From contig NZ_CP109499.1 in the NCBI RefSeq assembly GCF_036231965.1, positions 1,488,001-1,552,000 on the forward strand: 64,000 bases of DNA, written 5' to 3'. This document shows, in pieces, positions 31,336-38,881 of this stretch. The position numbers were made by a program, and so were the translations under genes. Under the pieces are notes generated by a model that had not been told where the DNA came from, ran no database searches, and worked only from the letters and a program-made list of their open reading frames with translations. Every line of letters starts with the position of its first letter. Within the stretch, counting starts at the first letter, position 1. The stretch comes from Streptomyces sp. NBC_01428 (GTDB lineage Bacteria > Actinomycetota > Actinomycetes > Streptomycetales > Streptomycetaceae).

Positions 31336-31908
31336 TCAGGCGGTCTTCCTGCCGGTCAGGGCGAGCAGCCGTTCCAGCGGTGTGGCGTCGGGAGCGGGTC
31401 CGGCCGCGGGCCCGAAGGCTCCCGAGGCCCGTGCGCCCTCCGCGATCCGTTCCGCGACGGCCGTCGCGGTGGCGACGACGTCGTCGTCCGCCGCGAAGGT
31501 GCTGCCGGTGGCGACGGCCAGGTCCCAGCCGTGCACGGTCAGTTCCATGATGGTGATCGTCCCGGCGAGGGCCGCGGGCCGCGTGCTCCCGAAGAACGGC
31601 GTCTCCCCCTCCCACGCCGCCGGCTCGGCCCAGGCGTCGGCGAGCCGGCCGACGAGCGGCGGGAAGACCACCCAGGGCGCTGCGGTCAGGGGGCCGGGGG
31701 CACCTGCCGGCAGTGGTTCCTTGGCGGCGGCGTGCAGGCCGGCGACCAGGGTGCCGAGCAGGTGCTCGCTGAGCCGGTGGACATCGAAGTCGGCACAGGG
31801 CGTGGGGAGTTCGCGTTTCCCGTCGAGGGCTTGCTGCCCCGCGTGGTCCTGGAGGGTGCGGGCCGCGCGGGCCAGTTGGCCGGCGAGGTCCACGGCGTGG
31901 GTGTTCAT
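31336..31908 (-). CDS. TIGR03086-family DinB-like metal-binding protein
   Basis: This 190-residue helical-bundle protein belongs to the DinB/mycothiol-dependent isomerase fold. Its pattern is LARAARTLQDHAGQQALDGKRELPTPCADFDVHRLSEHLLGTLVAGLHAAA, then TIMELTVHGWDLAVATG. The His of SEHLLG and of ELTVHGWD are the expected metal ligands. Actinobacterial relatives may use mycothiol, and the reaction is unknown. ATG at 31908 has GGAGAG 6 nt upstream. It stands alone, with its own terminator, downstream of the hemerythrin gene by 206 nt. Confidence 0.88.
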   Translation of the reverse strand: MNTHAVDLAGQLARAARTLQDHAGQQALDGKRELPTPCADFDVHRLSEHLLGTLVAGLHAAAKEPLPAGAPGPLTAAPWVVFPPLVGRLADAWAEPAAWEGETPFFGSTRPAALAGTITIMELTVHGWDLAVATGSTFAADDDVVATATAVAERIAEGARASGAFGPAAGPAPDATPLERLLALTGRKTA

Positions 31909-32048
31909 GGCGGTCTCTCCTGTTCGGCGGGCGGACCGAGGAAGGACGGACCGCTCACCAGGAACAGACCCGGCCCGGCCCGGAAAGGAATCGGTCCGGC
32001 CTTCCGGAGGCGCGGGCCACGCCGAGAGGCGGGCGCCCGGCCTCGGAA

Positions 32049-32073
32049 CGGCCGGGGTCCCGGAGCCCGGCCG
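32049..32073 (-). terminator. hairpin after the MFS/hemerythrin operon
   Basis: An 8-bp perfect stem CGGCCGGG / CCCGGCCG with a 9-nt loop lies about 42 nt past the hemerythrin stop on the minus strand. Confidence 0.6.
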
Positions 32074-32114
32074 ACGACTGTCCGAGGCAGGGGCTCCGGA
32101 ACACGCCCTGCGTG

Positions 32115-32723
32115 TCAGCTCCGCCAGAGGCCCGTCCTGCGGTAGCCCGGCTCCCAGAAGAGGCGGTTGAGGGCGCGGACCGGCGGGGGCAGCGCGCCGA
32201 GGAACGTGGCGCGGTCGGCGGGCGCCACCCCGTCGACGATCCACGGGACGAACACCGCCGCTCCCCTCAGCCCCTGCGTCCTGCGGATCCGGCCGGTGAA
32301 GGCGGCCCAGTCCTCGGGGGTCAGCACCTCCTGGATGAGTGGCAGGGCGCTCCGCTCCTCGTGCGCGAGGTGGTCGTCGAGGGTCGTCGCCAACGCGTGC
32401 ACCAGGGAGGGCAGTTCGGCGGACCGGTCCCGCAGCGCCCGCTCCACGGCCGTCAAACGGGGGTCGAGCTCGGCGTGTTCGGCGGCCATCTCCGCCAGCA
32501 GGGCGATGTCGCGGGGCCTGCCCTCGACCCGGCGCTCGACCCGCGGCCAGAGGTCACTGTCCTCCGCGGTGTGGTGGATGTGCAGTTGCCGGGTGAAGTT
32601 GGCCCAGCCGGCGCGGACCCCGGCGGTATCGGCGGCGCCGTCGGCGGCGGCCTTGCCGAGGCGTTCCAGGTCGCGCCGGAAGGCGTCGTGGGCGGCGTAC
32701 ATGACGGTGAGGTCGATGCTCAT
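32115..32723 (-). CDS. hemerythrin/HHE-domain protein
   Basis: The 202-residue protein has a four-helix HHE bundle: an early AAHDAFRRDLERL, then LHIHHTAEDSDLWP, AEHAELDP and LDDHLAHEERSALP. These supply the His/Glu/Asp ligands of a di-iron site. Possible roles are O2, NO or iron handling, or redox stress sensing. Its ATG overlaps the MFS stop in ATGA, so it is translated from the same transcript. A SigJ-type sigma gene is divergent. The C-terminal third (FVPWIVDGVAP) lies outside the HHE core. Confidence 0.92.
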   Translation of the reverse strand: MSIDLTVMYAAHDAFRRDLERLGKAAADGAADTAGVRAGWANFTRQLHIHHTAEDSDLWPRVERRVEGRPRDIALLAEMAAEHAELDPRLTAVERALRDRSAELPSLVHALATTLDDHLAHEERSALPLIQEVLTPEDWAAFTGRIRRTQGLRGAAVFVPWIVDGVAPADRATFLGALPPPVRALNRLFWEPGYRRTGLWRS

Positions 32724-34342
32724 GAGCTCGCTTCCTCCAGTTCGGTCGGTTCGGGCTCGTACACGGGCAGGGCGTGCGGGTTGGCGGACGGGCCGCGGTG
32801 CCGGGCGACGGCGAGGCAGGCGAGAGCGCCCGTCAGCAGGACCGCCGCGGAGACCAGCACCGCGGGGCGCATGGCGTCCACGAAGCCGTGCCCGTACACC
32901 TGGCCGCCGAGCGCGCGCATGCGGTCGGCGACGTCGTGCGGCACCCCGGTCGGCGTGGGGGCCGTCTGCCCGGCGGACACGTCGGTCTCGGCCCGGGAGA
33001 AGGCGGCGACGAAGCCGTCGCGGTAGCCGGCCGGGAGCGCTCCGGCGCGCCGGCGCGCCTGGTCGGTCAGCGACTGGGCCAACTGCGCCTGGAGCACCGC
33101 TCCGACGACGGCCCCCGCGAGGACCGAACCGACCTGCCGCAGCGCGTTGTTCACGCCCGAGGCCGCTCCGGAGAGCCGCGCCGGGACGTTGCGCATGACC
33201 TCGGTGGCCATCGGCGCGAACGTGCAGCCGGCGCCGAGACCGGCGAGGAAGAGGGGGAAGGCGACCGCCGTCCAGCCGGAACCGACGTCGGCGGCGGTGA
33301 CGATCCAGACCAGGGCGCCGGTCCAGGCGAGCAGCCCGGTCATGAGGATGTACTTGCCGCCGATCCGGTCCGCGAGGACCCCGGCGGGCCCCGCCATGAC
33401 GAACGATCCGAGGGCGAGCGGCAGCAGCACGAGGCCGGACTTCAGGGCGCTGAACCCGAGGACGGACTGGAGGTAGATCGTGAGGGGCAGGAACATCCCG
33501 ATGACCCCGAACGACACGGTGACGCCGACGAAGTTGATCAGGGTGAAGCTGCGGTCGCGGAAGAGGGAGAAGGGCACGAGCGGATCACCGTCCTGCCGGC
33601 CGCGTTCGTGGAGGAGGAACCACGCGAAGAGCACCGCGGCCGCGCCGAGCAGCGTCCGGATCCAGCCGTTCCAGTCGTAGCGCTGTCCCTCGGTCAGGGC
33701 GAAGGCCAGGCAGAAGAGGGCACTTGAGGCGAGCAGTACGCCGACGGTGTCGAACCGGTGCCGTACCGAACGGCGCGCACCGGGGATGATCGCGACGGCG
33801 AGGAGCAGCACCACGGCGCCGAGCGGGAGATTGACGTAGAAGATCCAGCGCCAGTCGAGGTGCGTGATGAGCGCGCCCCCGACGATCGGGCCGAGGGCGC
33901 CCGAGATGCCCGCGACGGCCCCCCAGACGCCCATCGCGGCGCCCCTGCGGTCGGCGGGGAACACCTCGGCGATGATCGACAGGGTCTGCGGCATGAGCAG
34001 CGCGGCACCGAGGCCCTGGACCGCGCGGAAGGCGATCAGCTGGGGCGGGTTCTGCGCGAGGCCGCAGGCCAGGCTGGCGAGCGTGAAGACGGTGACCCCG
34101 GCGAGGAACAGAGTGCGTTTGCCGCGCAGGTCTCCGAGGCGTCCCGCGGTGATGAGCAGGACGGCGAGGGCCAGGGTGTAGGCGTTGACGACCCACAGGA
34201 TCTCGTCGAGGGAGGCGTCCAGGTCCTGGCCCATGTCGGGGATGGCGATGTTGACGATCGTCAGGTCGAGGAGCGTCATGAAGAAGCCCAGGGAGAGCGT
34301 GACGAGGATCGCCCAGGGGTTGCCGTGCCATTTCTTGAACAC
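32720..34342 (-). CDS. DHA2-family MFS exporter
   Basis: This 540-residue, 14-helix antiporter opens with TLLDLTIVNIAIPDMG (DHA2 motif D1), then GRLGDLRGKRTLFL (motif A) and WRWIFYVNLPLG. A large loop before the last helix (GQTAPTPTG-VPHDVADRM) is rich in Pro. GTG at 34342 has AAGGAG 9 nt upstream. It is the first gene of an operon with the hemerythrin gene and diverges from the sigma factor. A TGTCACA box faces it, suggesting that the SigJ-type factor could transcribe it. The substrate is unknown. Confidence 0.93.
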   Translation of the reverse strand: MFKKWHGNPWAILVTLSLGFFMTLLDLTIVNIAIPDMGQDLDASLDEILWVVNAYTLALAVLLITAGRLGDLRGKRTLFLAGVTVFTLASLACGLAQNPPQLIAFRAVQGLGAALLMPQTLSIIAEVFPADRRGAAMGVWGAVAGISGALGPIVGGALITHLDWRWIFYVNLPLGAVVLLLAVAIIPGARRSVRHRFDTVGVLLASSALFCLAFALTEGQRYDWNGWIRTLLGAAAVLFAWFLLHERGRQDGDPLVPFSLFRDRSFTLINFVGVTVSFGVIGMFLPLTIYLQSVLGFSALKSGLVLLPLALGSFVMAGPAGVLADRIGGKYILMTGLLAWTGALVWIVTAADVGSGWTAVAFPLFLAGLGAGCTFAPMATEVMRNVPARLSGAASGVNNALRQVGSVLAGAVVGAVLQAQLAQSLTDQARRRAGALPAGYRDGFVAAFSRAETDVSAGQTAPTPTGVPHDVADRMRALGGQVYGHGFVDAMRPAVLVSAAVLLTGALACLAVARHRGPSANPHALPVYEPEPTELEEASS

Positions 34343-34421
34343 GATGTGTGTCTCCTTGTGCCGGAACAGCCGAGTGCGGGGAGACCGGACTCGCGTTCAG
34401 GAGGGCGACCGGCGCGAGCGG

Positions 34422-34479
34422 TGTGACACCCAGGACGGGCCATGAGACGTACGTCACAGTCGGGGCGTCCGCTGTCACA
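34422..34479. promoter_or_regulatory. divergent TGTCACA boxes (ECF41-type -35 candidates)
   Basis: On the plus strand TGTCACA at 34473-34479 is followed after exactly 16 nt by CCTC (34496-34499), one mismatch from the ECF41-type TGTCACA-N16-CGTC; the sigma gene starts 30 nt later. On the minus strand TGTCACA (34428-34422) faces the MFS operon, but its -10 is poor (CGCC only at N14). The sigma gene may be autoregulated. Confidence 0.6.
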
Positions 34480-34528
34480 CTCGGCCCGCCGTTTCCCTCG
34501 CTGTGGTGAGAGCCGAGGGAGGCGAGCC

Positions 34529-35503
34529 ATGTCCGAGAGTCCCGAGCCCGACGCGCAGGCCGCGACGCGGGTCTTCGTCGAGCACCGCGAGCTGCTGTTC
34601 GCGATCGTCTACAACATCCTCGGCACCGTCGCCGACACCGAGGACGTGCTCCAGGAGACCTGGTTGTCGTGGACGGGCCGGGCGCACCGCGCACCGCTGG
34701 ACGACATCGTGAATCCGCGCGCCTATCTCGTGCGCATCGCGGTCAACCACGCGCTGGCGCGCCGCGCCGCCATCAGCCGGCGCCGTGAGACGTACGTGGG
34801 CCCCTGGCTCCCGGAGCCGCTCCTGGACGAACCCGGCGAGGGCGAGCGGGCCGACGACCGCACCCTGCGCTCCGAGTCCGTCTCCCTGGCGATGCTCGTC
34901 GTCCTGGAGTCACTGACCCCGCTGGAGCGCGCGGTGTTCGTCCTCAACGAGGTGTTCGGTTACGCGCACACCGAGATCGCGCAGGTCATCGACCGCAGCC
35001 CGGCGGCGGTCCGGCAGCTGGCGCACCGGGCCCGCGGTCATGTGCACGCGCGCCGTCCGCTGTACCGGGCGCATCCGCGGGTGCGCCGACAGGCCACCGA
35101 GCGCTTCGTGGCGGCGGCGCTCGGCGGTGACATCGCGGCGCTGATGGAGATCCTCGCGCCGGACGTCACGGTGTGGACGGACGCCGGCGGCAAGGGCCGT
35201 GGGGCGGCGGGGCTGCGGCCGGTGCAGGGACGGGACAAGGCGGCCCGGCTGCTCGCGGGCTACGCCACGCGCCGCGGCTCGGGCCTCGACATCCACTACC
35301 GGCGGGTGAACGGCGACGACTCCGCGGTGGTCTTCGAGGGCGGCTCGCCGTACGCGGTGATGGTCATGGACCTCACCCCGGACGGCGAGCAGGTCTCCGA
35401 CGTCTACATCGTCACGAATCCCGAGAAGCTCGCGCACGTACGCCGTGACGAGACGGCCGGCGTGGACGGGCCCGAGGGGACGGCGGAGGAGAGCCGCGCG
35501 TGA
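34529..35503 (+). CDS. sigJ: ECF41 (SigJ-type) RNA polymerase sigma factor with SnoaL-like C-terminal domain
   Basis: The 324-residue sigma factor has region 2 at about residues 15-85 (FVEHRELLFAIVYNILGTVADTEDVLQETWLSW) and region 4 at about 115-190 (LTPLERAVFVLNEVFGYAHTEIAQVIDRSPAAVRQL). The SnoaL/NTF2-like C-terminal domain is typical of ECF41 and regulates activity without an anti-sigma factor. The group signatures WLPEPLL, DAGGK (for DGGGK) near 217 and NPEKL (for NPDKL) near 297 are visible. ATG at 34529 has GAGGGAGG. ECF41 targets are usually carboxymuconolactone decarboxylases, oxidoreductases or epimerases; one such gene, with an exact promoter, lies at 61045. Confidence 0.95.
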   Translation: MSESPEPDAQAATRVFVEHRELLFAIVYNILGTVADTEDVLQETWLSWTGRAHRAPLDDIVNPRAYLVRIAVNHALARRAAISRRRETYVGPWLPEPLLDEPGEGERADDRTLRSESVSLAMLVVLESLTPLERAVFVLNEVFGYAHTEIAQVIDRSPAAVRQLAHRARGHVHARRPLYRAHPRVRRQATERFVAAALGGDIAALMEILAPDVTVWTDAGGKGRGAAGLRPVQGRDKAARLLAGYATRRGSGLDIHYRRVNGDDSAVVFEGGSPYAVMVMDLTPDGEQVSDVYIVTNPEKLAHVRRDETAGVDGPEGTAEESRA

Positions 35504-35530
35504 GCGGCTCGGCCGTGGAGGCCTGGACTC

Positions 35531-38500
35531 TCAGGCGGCCGGGACCTCCAGGCGGCTGATCCGCAGTCCGCCGTCGTCCGCGCCGGGGTGTCCGCTCGTC
35601 ATGGCCAGCCGCAGCCGTGCACCGCGGACGCCGTCGAAGGTGATCACGGTGGGCGTGTCCGACGCGTCGGCCCAGTCGACCGTGGCTCCCCGCACCGGCA
35701 CATGGCGGTGCCCGTCCCACACCGACACCTCGACGGTCGCCGGCCGGGTGTGGGTGGCGTCGACGGTGAAGGAGACCTCGACACGGTCGATCCGGCGGGA
35801 GCGCGCCCAGGAGACCGAGACCCAGTCGGCGGCGCGGGCCCCGGCGAAGGCGGGGAGCAGCGCGGTCGCCGCCTTGTAGAAGGCGTTGGACCAGCCCGTG
35901 CCGGGGTCGCCGTCGAGCATCGCGGCCGGGAGAGCGTCGGTGCGGCCCGAGTAACTGGCGTCGGGGAAGGGCTGGTTCGGGGCGGCGGGATGCTCGGGTG
36001 CGAACCGGGGCGCGGGGGTGGTGGCGCCCGGCCCGGCGGCGGTGGCGCGTACGGTCGTGGTTCCCGCGCGGAGTCCCTCGGCGCGGCCGGTGACCTTGAG
36101 CGCCCCCGCCCGTGTCCCGGAGCGGACGATGGCGAGCGCCTTTCCGTGGAAGGCGGTTCGGGTGCTCGCCTGATAGCGCTCGGCGCTCTCCTGGCGGCCG
36201 TTGTCGAGGCCGGCGAGCGATCCGCCGTCGGCGTCGAAGGTGATGAGGTGCTCCGCGTCGGGCACCACGACACCCCGGGCGTCGACGATCTCGGCGGTCA
36301 CGAACACCAGCGACCTGCCGTCCGCGGCGAGCGACGGGCGGTCGGGGGTGAGACGGACGGCGTGCGGGGCGCCCGCGGTCCGCAGCACGTCGGTCGCCAC
36401 GACGCGGCCCGCGCGTCGGGCCACGGCCTTCAACTCCCCCGGGCGGTAGGGGACTTTCCAGGTGAGGTGCAGTTTCCCGGCGCTGCCGTTCGGGCTCGTG
36501 TAACTCCCGGGGTACGGGCCGTCGGTGAACGTCTTGTCGTCGCCGGTCGCCTCCGTCGTCTCCAGGTAGGTCCGGCCGTCGCCGGTCCGCTTGGTGTCGA
36601 ACGTGCGCGTGCCGAGGGACGTGCCGTTGAGGAACAGTTCGACGGTGTCGACGTTCGCGTAGGCCCAGACCTCGACGGTCTCCCCGGCCGGGTGGTTCCA
36701 GCTCATGGGCAGCAGATGGACCATGGGCTCACTCGTCCACTGGCTCCGGAACAGGTGGTACATGTCCTTGGGGAAGCCGGCCGTGTCGACCGCGCCGAAG
36801 AAGGACGCCTTCACCGGGAACACGTCGTAGGGCGTGGGTTCCCCGATGTAGTCGATGCCGGACCAGAGGAACTGGCCCGCGAACCACCGGCGGTCGCGGT
36901 CCTTCTTGTGTCCGTACTCGCCGCTCATGGTCCAGGAGGCGAGGTTGTTGTCGTAGGAGGAGACGGCCCGCCGTCCCGGCGTGTGGTTCTCGCCGGTGTT
37001 GAGGTGTTCCGGCTCCTGGTACGCGGAGCGGGTGGAGGTCTCGGAGGACGACTCGGACTCGAAGAGGAACAGGTGCGGGTAGGCGGCGTGCAGGGCGTCG
37101 ACGGACTTGGCGGTGTTGTAGTTGAGGCCGAGGCCGTCGAGTCGGGCGAGCATGAGGTCGGCCGCCGACCCCTTGGCCGGCAGGCGGCGGTACTTGTCCG
37201 AGCCGATGACGAGCGGGCGGGTGTCGTCCGCCGCCTTCACGGCGGCGATGATCCGGTCGGCCATGACGAGACCGGCGGTGGAGGTGGAGTCGGGGATCTC
37301 GTTGCCGATGGACCACAGCACCACGGCGGGCGAGTTGCGGGCCGCGAGGACCATCTCCGTGGCGTCCCGCTCGCACCACTCGTCGAAGAAGCGCCCGTAG
37401 TCGTAGGCCGTCTTGCCGGTGCGCCAGCAGTCGAAGGCCTCCACCATCATCACGATGCCGAGTTCCTCGCAGACCTCGACGATCTGCGGCGAGGGCGGAT
37501 TGTGCGAGGTGCGGAAGGCGTTGACCCCCATGGACTTCATGATGGTCATCTGGCGGCGCACGGCGTCGACGCTGACCGCCGCGCCGAGCGCGCCCTGGTC
37601 GTGGTGCAGGTCGACGCCCTTGATCTTGGCGTGGACGCCGTTGAGGTGGAAGCCCTCGTCCGGGTCGAAGCGGACGGTCCGGATGCCGAAGCGGGTGCTG
37701 TACGTGTCGACGACGGTGGCCCCGACCCGTAGTTCGGTCTCCAGTGTGTAGCGGTGGCCGGGGGTCGCGAAGTCCCACAGCCTGGGCTCGGCGACGGTCA
37801 GTTCGTGGGTCACGTCGGAGCGGTCGGCGACGCCGGCCGTGCTCTCGGCACGGGCGGCCGTGCGCCCGTCGGGGCCGACGATCCGGGAGGTCACCCGGAC
37901 GTCGGCGGGAGCACCGGAGTCGTTGGCGACCGTCGTACGGACCCGGACGACCGCTCGTTCCCCGCTGACCTCGGGCGTCGTGACGCAGGTCCCCCACCGC
38001 GCCACGTGGACCGGCCCGGTCACGACCAGGCGGGCCTCACGGTAGATGCCGCTGCCCGAGTACCAGCGGCTGCTGGGGAGTTGGTTGCGCACCTGGACCG
38101 CGATGACGTTCTCGGTGCTGCCGTCCGTGTGGAGCAGGTCCGTCAGGTCGAAGGCGAACCCGGTGTACCCGTAGGGGTGATGGCCCACCTCCTCACCGTT
38201 GCAGTACACGGTGGCGTCCATGTACACGCCGTCGAACTCGACGGAGACGCGCCGGCCGGTGTCGGCGGAGGGCAGGGTGAAGGCGGTCCGGTACCAGCCG
38301 AGGCCACCGGGGAAGAAGCCGGTGCCGCTGGTGGTCCCGTGCTCCGTGGTGGGCGTCTGCTCGATGCTCCAGTCGTGCGGGACGGCCACCGAACGCCACG
38401 CCGAGTCGTCGTAGCCGGGCCGCTCGGCCCCCGTGTAGGCACCCGAGGGATCGGTGGTGCCGCCCGGGTCGACCAGCGCGAAGCGCCAGCCGTCCCGCAG

Positions 38501-38626
38501 CGTGATCGTCCGCCGGCCCGGACCACCGCCGGGAACCGCCGCCACGGCTCCGTCCGCTCCCGCGAGAGCGCCGACGGCGGGGACGGCCGTTCCCGCTATC
38601 AGTACCGACCGTCGAGTGATCGTCAT
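35531..38626 (-). CDS. secreted GH2-family beta-galactosidase
   Basis: The 1031-residue enzyme has an N-terminal Tat-type signal (TRRSVLIAGTAVP, Arg-Arg at 5-6) and a sugar-binding domain (HDWSIEQ). The TIM barrel carries the acid/base Glu in WSIGNEIPD near residue 440 and the nucleophile Glu in FLFESES near 522. Then come DUF4982/Ig-like domains and a C-terminal discoidin-like domain (residues 890-1031). The overall organisation is that of large exported beta-galactosidases that trim plant or microbial glycans. ATG at 38626 has a GGGGGAGAG site. It is not in an operon and does not touch the GH114 cluster. Confidence 0.94.
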   Translation of the reverse strand: MTITRRSVLIAGTAVPAVGALAGADGAVAAVPGGGPGRRTITLRDGWRFALVDPGGTTDPSGAYTGAERPGYDDSAWRSVAVPHDWSIEQTPTTEHGTTSGTGFFPGGLGWYRTAFTLPSADTGRRVSVEFDGVYMDATVYCNGEEVGHHPYGYTGFAFDLTDLLHTDGSTENVIAVQVRNQLPSSRWYSGSGIYREARLVVTGPVHVARWGTCVTTPEVSGERAVVRVRTTVANDSGAPADVRVTSRIVGPDGRTAARAESTAGVADRSDVTHELTVAEPRLWDFATPGHRYTLETELRVGATVVDTYSTRFGIRTVRFDPDEGFHLNGVHAKIKGVDLHHDQGALGAAVSVDAVRRQMTIMKSMGVNAFRTSHNPPSPQIVEVCEELGIVMMVEAFDCWRTGKTAYDYGRFFDEWCERDATEMVLAARNSPAVVLWSIGNEIPDSTSTAGLVMADRIIAAVKAADDTRPLVIGSDKYRRLPAKGSAADLMLARLDGLGLNYNTAKSVDALHAAYPHLFLFESESSSETSTRSAYQEPEHLNTGENHTPGRRAVSSYDNNLASWTMSGEYGHKKDRDRRWFAGQFLWSGIDYIGEPTPYDVFPVKASFFGAVDTAGFPKDMYHLFRSQWTSEPMVHLLPMSWNHPAGETVEVWAYANVDTVELFLNGTSLGTRTFDTKRTGDGRTYLETTEATGDDKTFTDGPYPGSYTSPNGSAGKLHLTWKVPYRPGELKAVARRAGRVVATDVLRTAGAPHAVRLTPDRPSLAADGRSLVFVTAEIVDARGVVVPDAEHLITFDADGGSLAGLDNGRQESAERYQASTRTAFHGKALAIVRSGTRAGALKVTGRAEGLRAGTTTVRATAAGPGATTPAPRFAPEHPAAPNQPFPDASYSGRTDALPAAMLDGDPGTGWSNAFYKAATALLPAFAGARAADWVSVSWARSRRIDRVEVSFTVDATHTRPATVEVSVWDGHRHVPVRGATVDWADASDTPTVITFDGVRGARLRLAMTSGHPGADDGGLRISRLEVPAA

Positions 38627-38864
38627 CGCGGCTCTCCCCCGTCAGGGCGCATAAGTCATCACTATTGATCGTGAACAAACAGATTCTGACGGGAGGCAAC
38701 ACGGGACCGTCAAGGGTCTTGACACCACTTCCGTCCCTGCCTTCACATCGGCCGAAAACCTCCGTACGAATGGCTGTCGGCAGCATCCCCGTTCGGGGGT
38801 GCCCGCGCCGTACAGGCCCTAGGCTGGAAGCGGAATGACGCGCTTGTTCACTGTGGGTGTGCGC
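38627..38864. other. divergent promoter region between beta-galactosidase and SpoIIE phosphatase
   Basis: No coding sequence is seen. An AT-richer patch near 38650-38685 (tcactattgatcgtgaac) probably holds the beta-galactosidase promoter; hexamers are ambiguous. No LacI-like perfect palindrome was found. Confidence 0.4.
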
Positions 38865-38881
38865 AAGGGAAAGTGGCGACG

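Noticed and set aside
34407..34428. A full ECF41-type promoter facing the MFS operon
   Set aside because: Only the TGTCACA box is good; at N16 the -10 reads CCCT, and CGCC appears only at N14, so it is kept only as a weak candidate.
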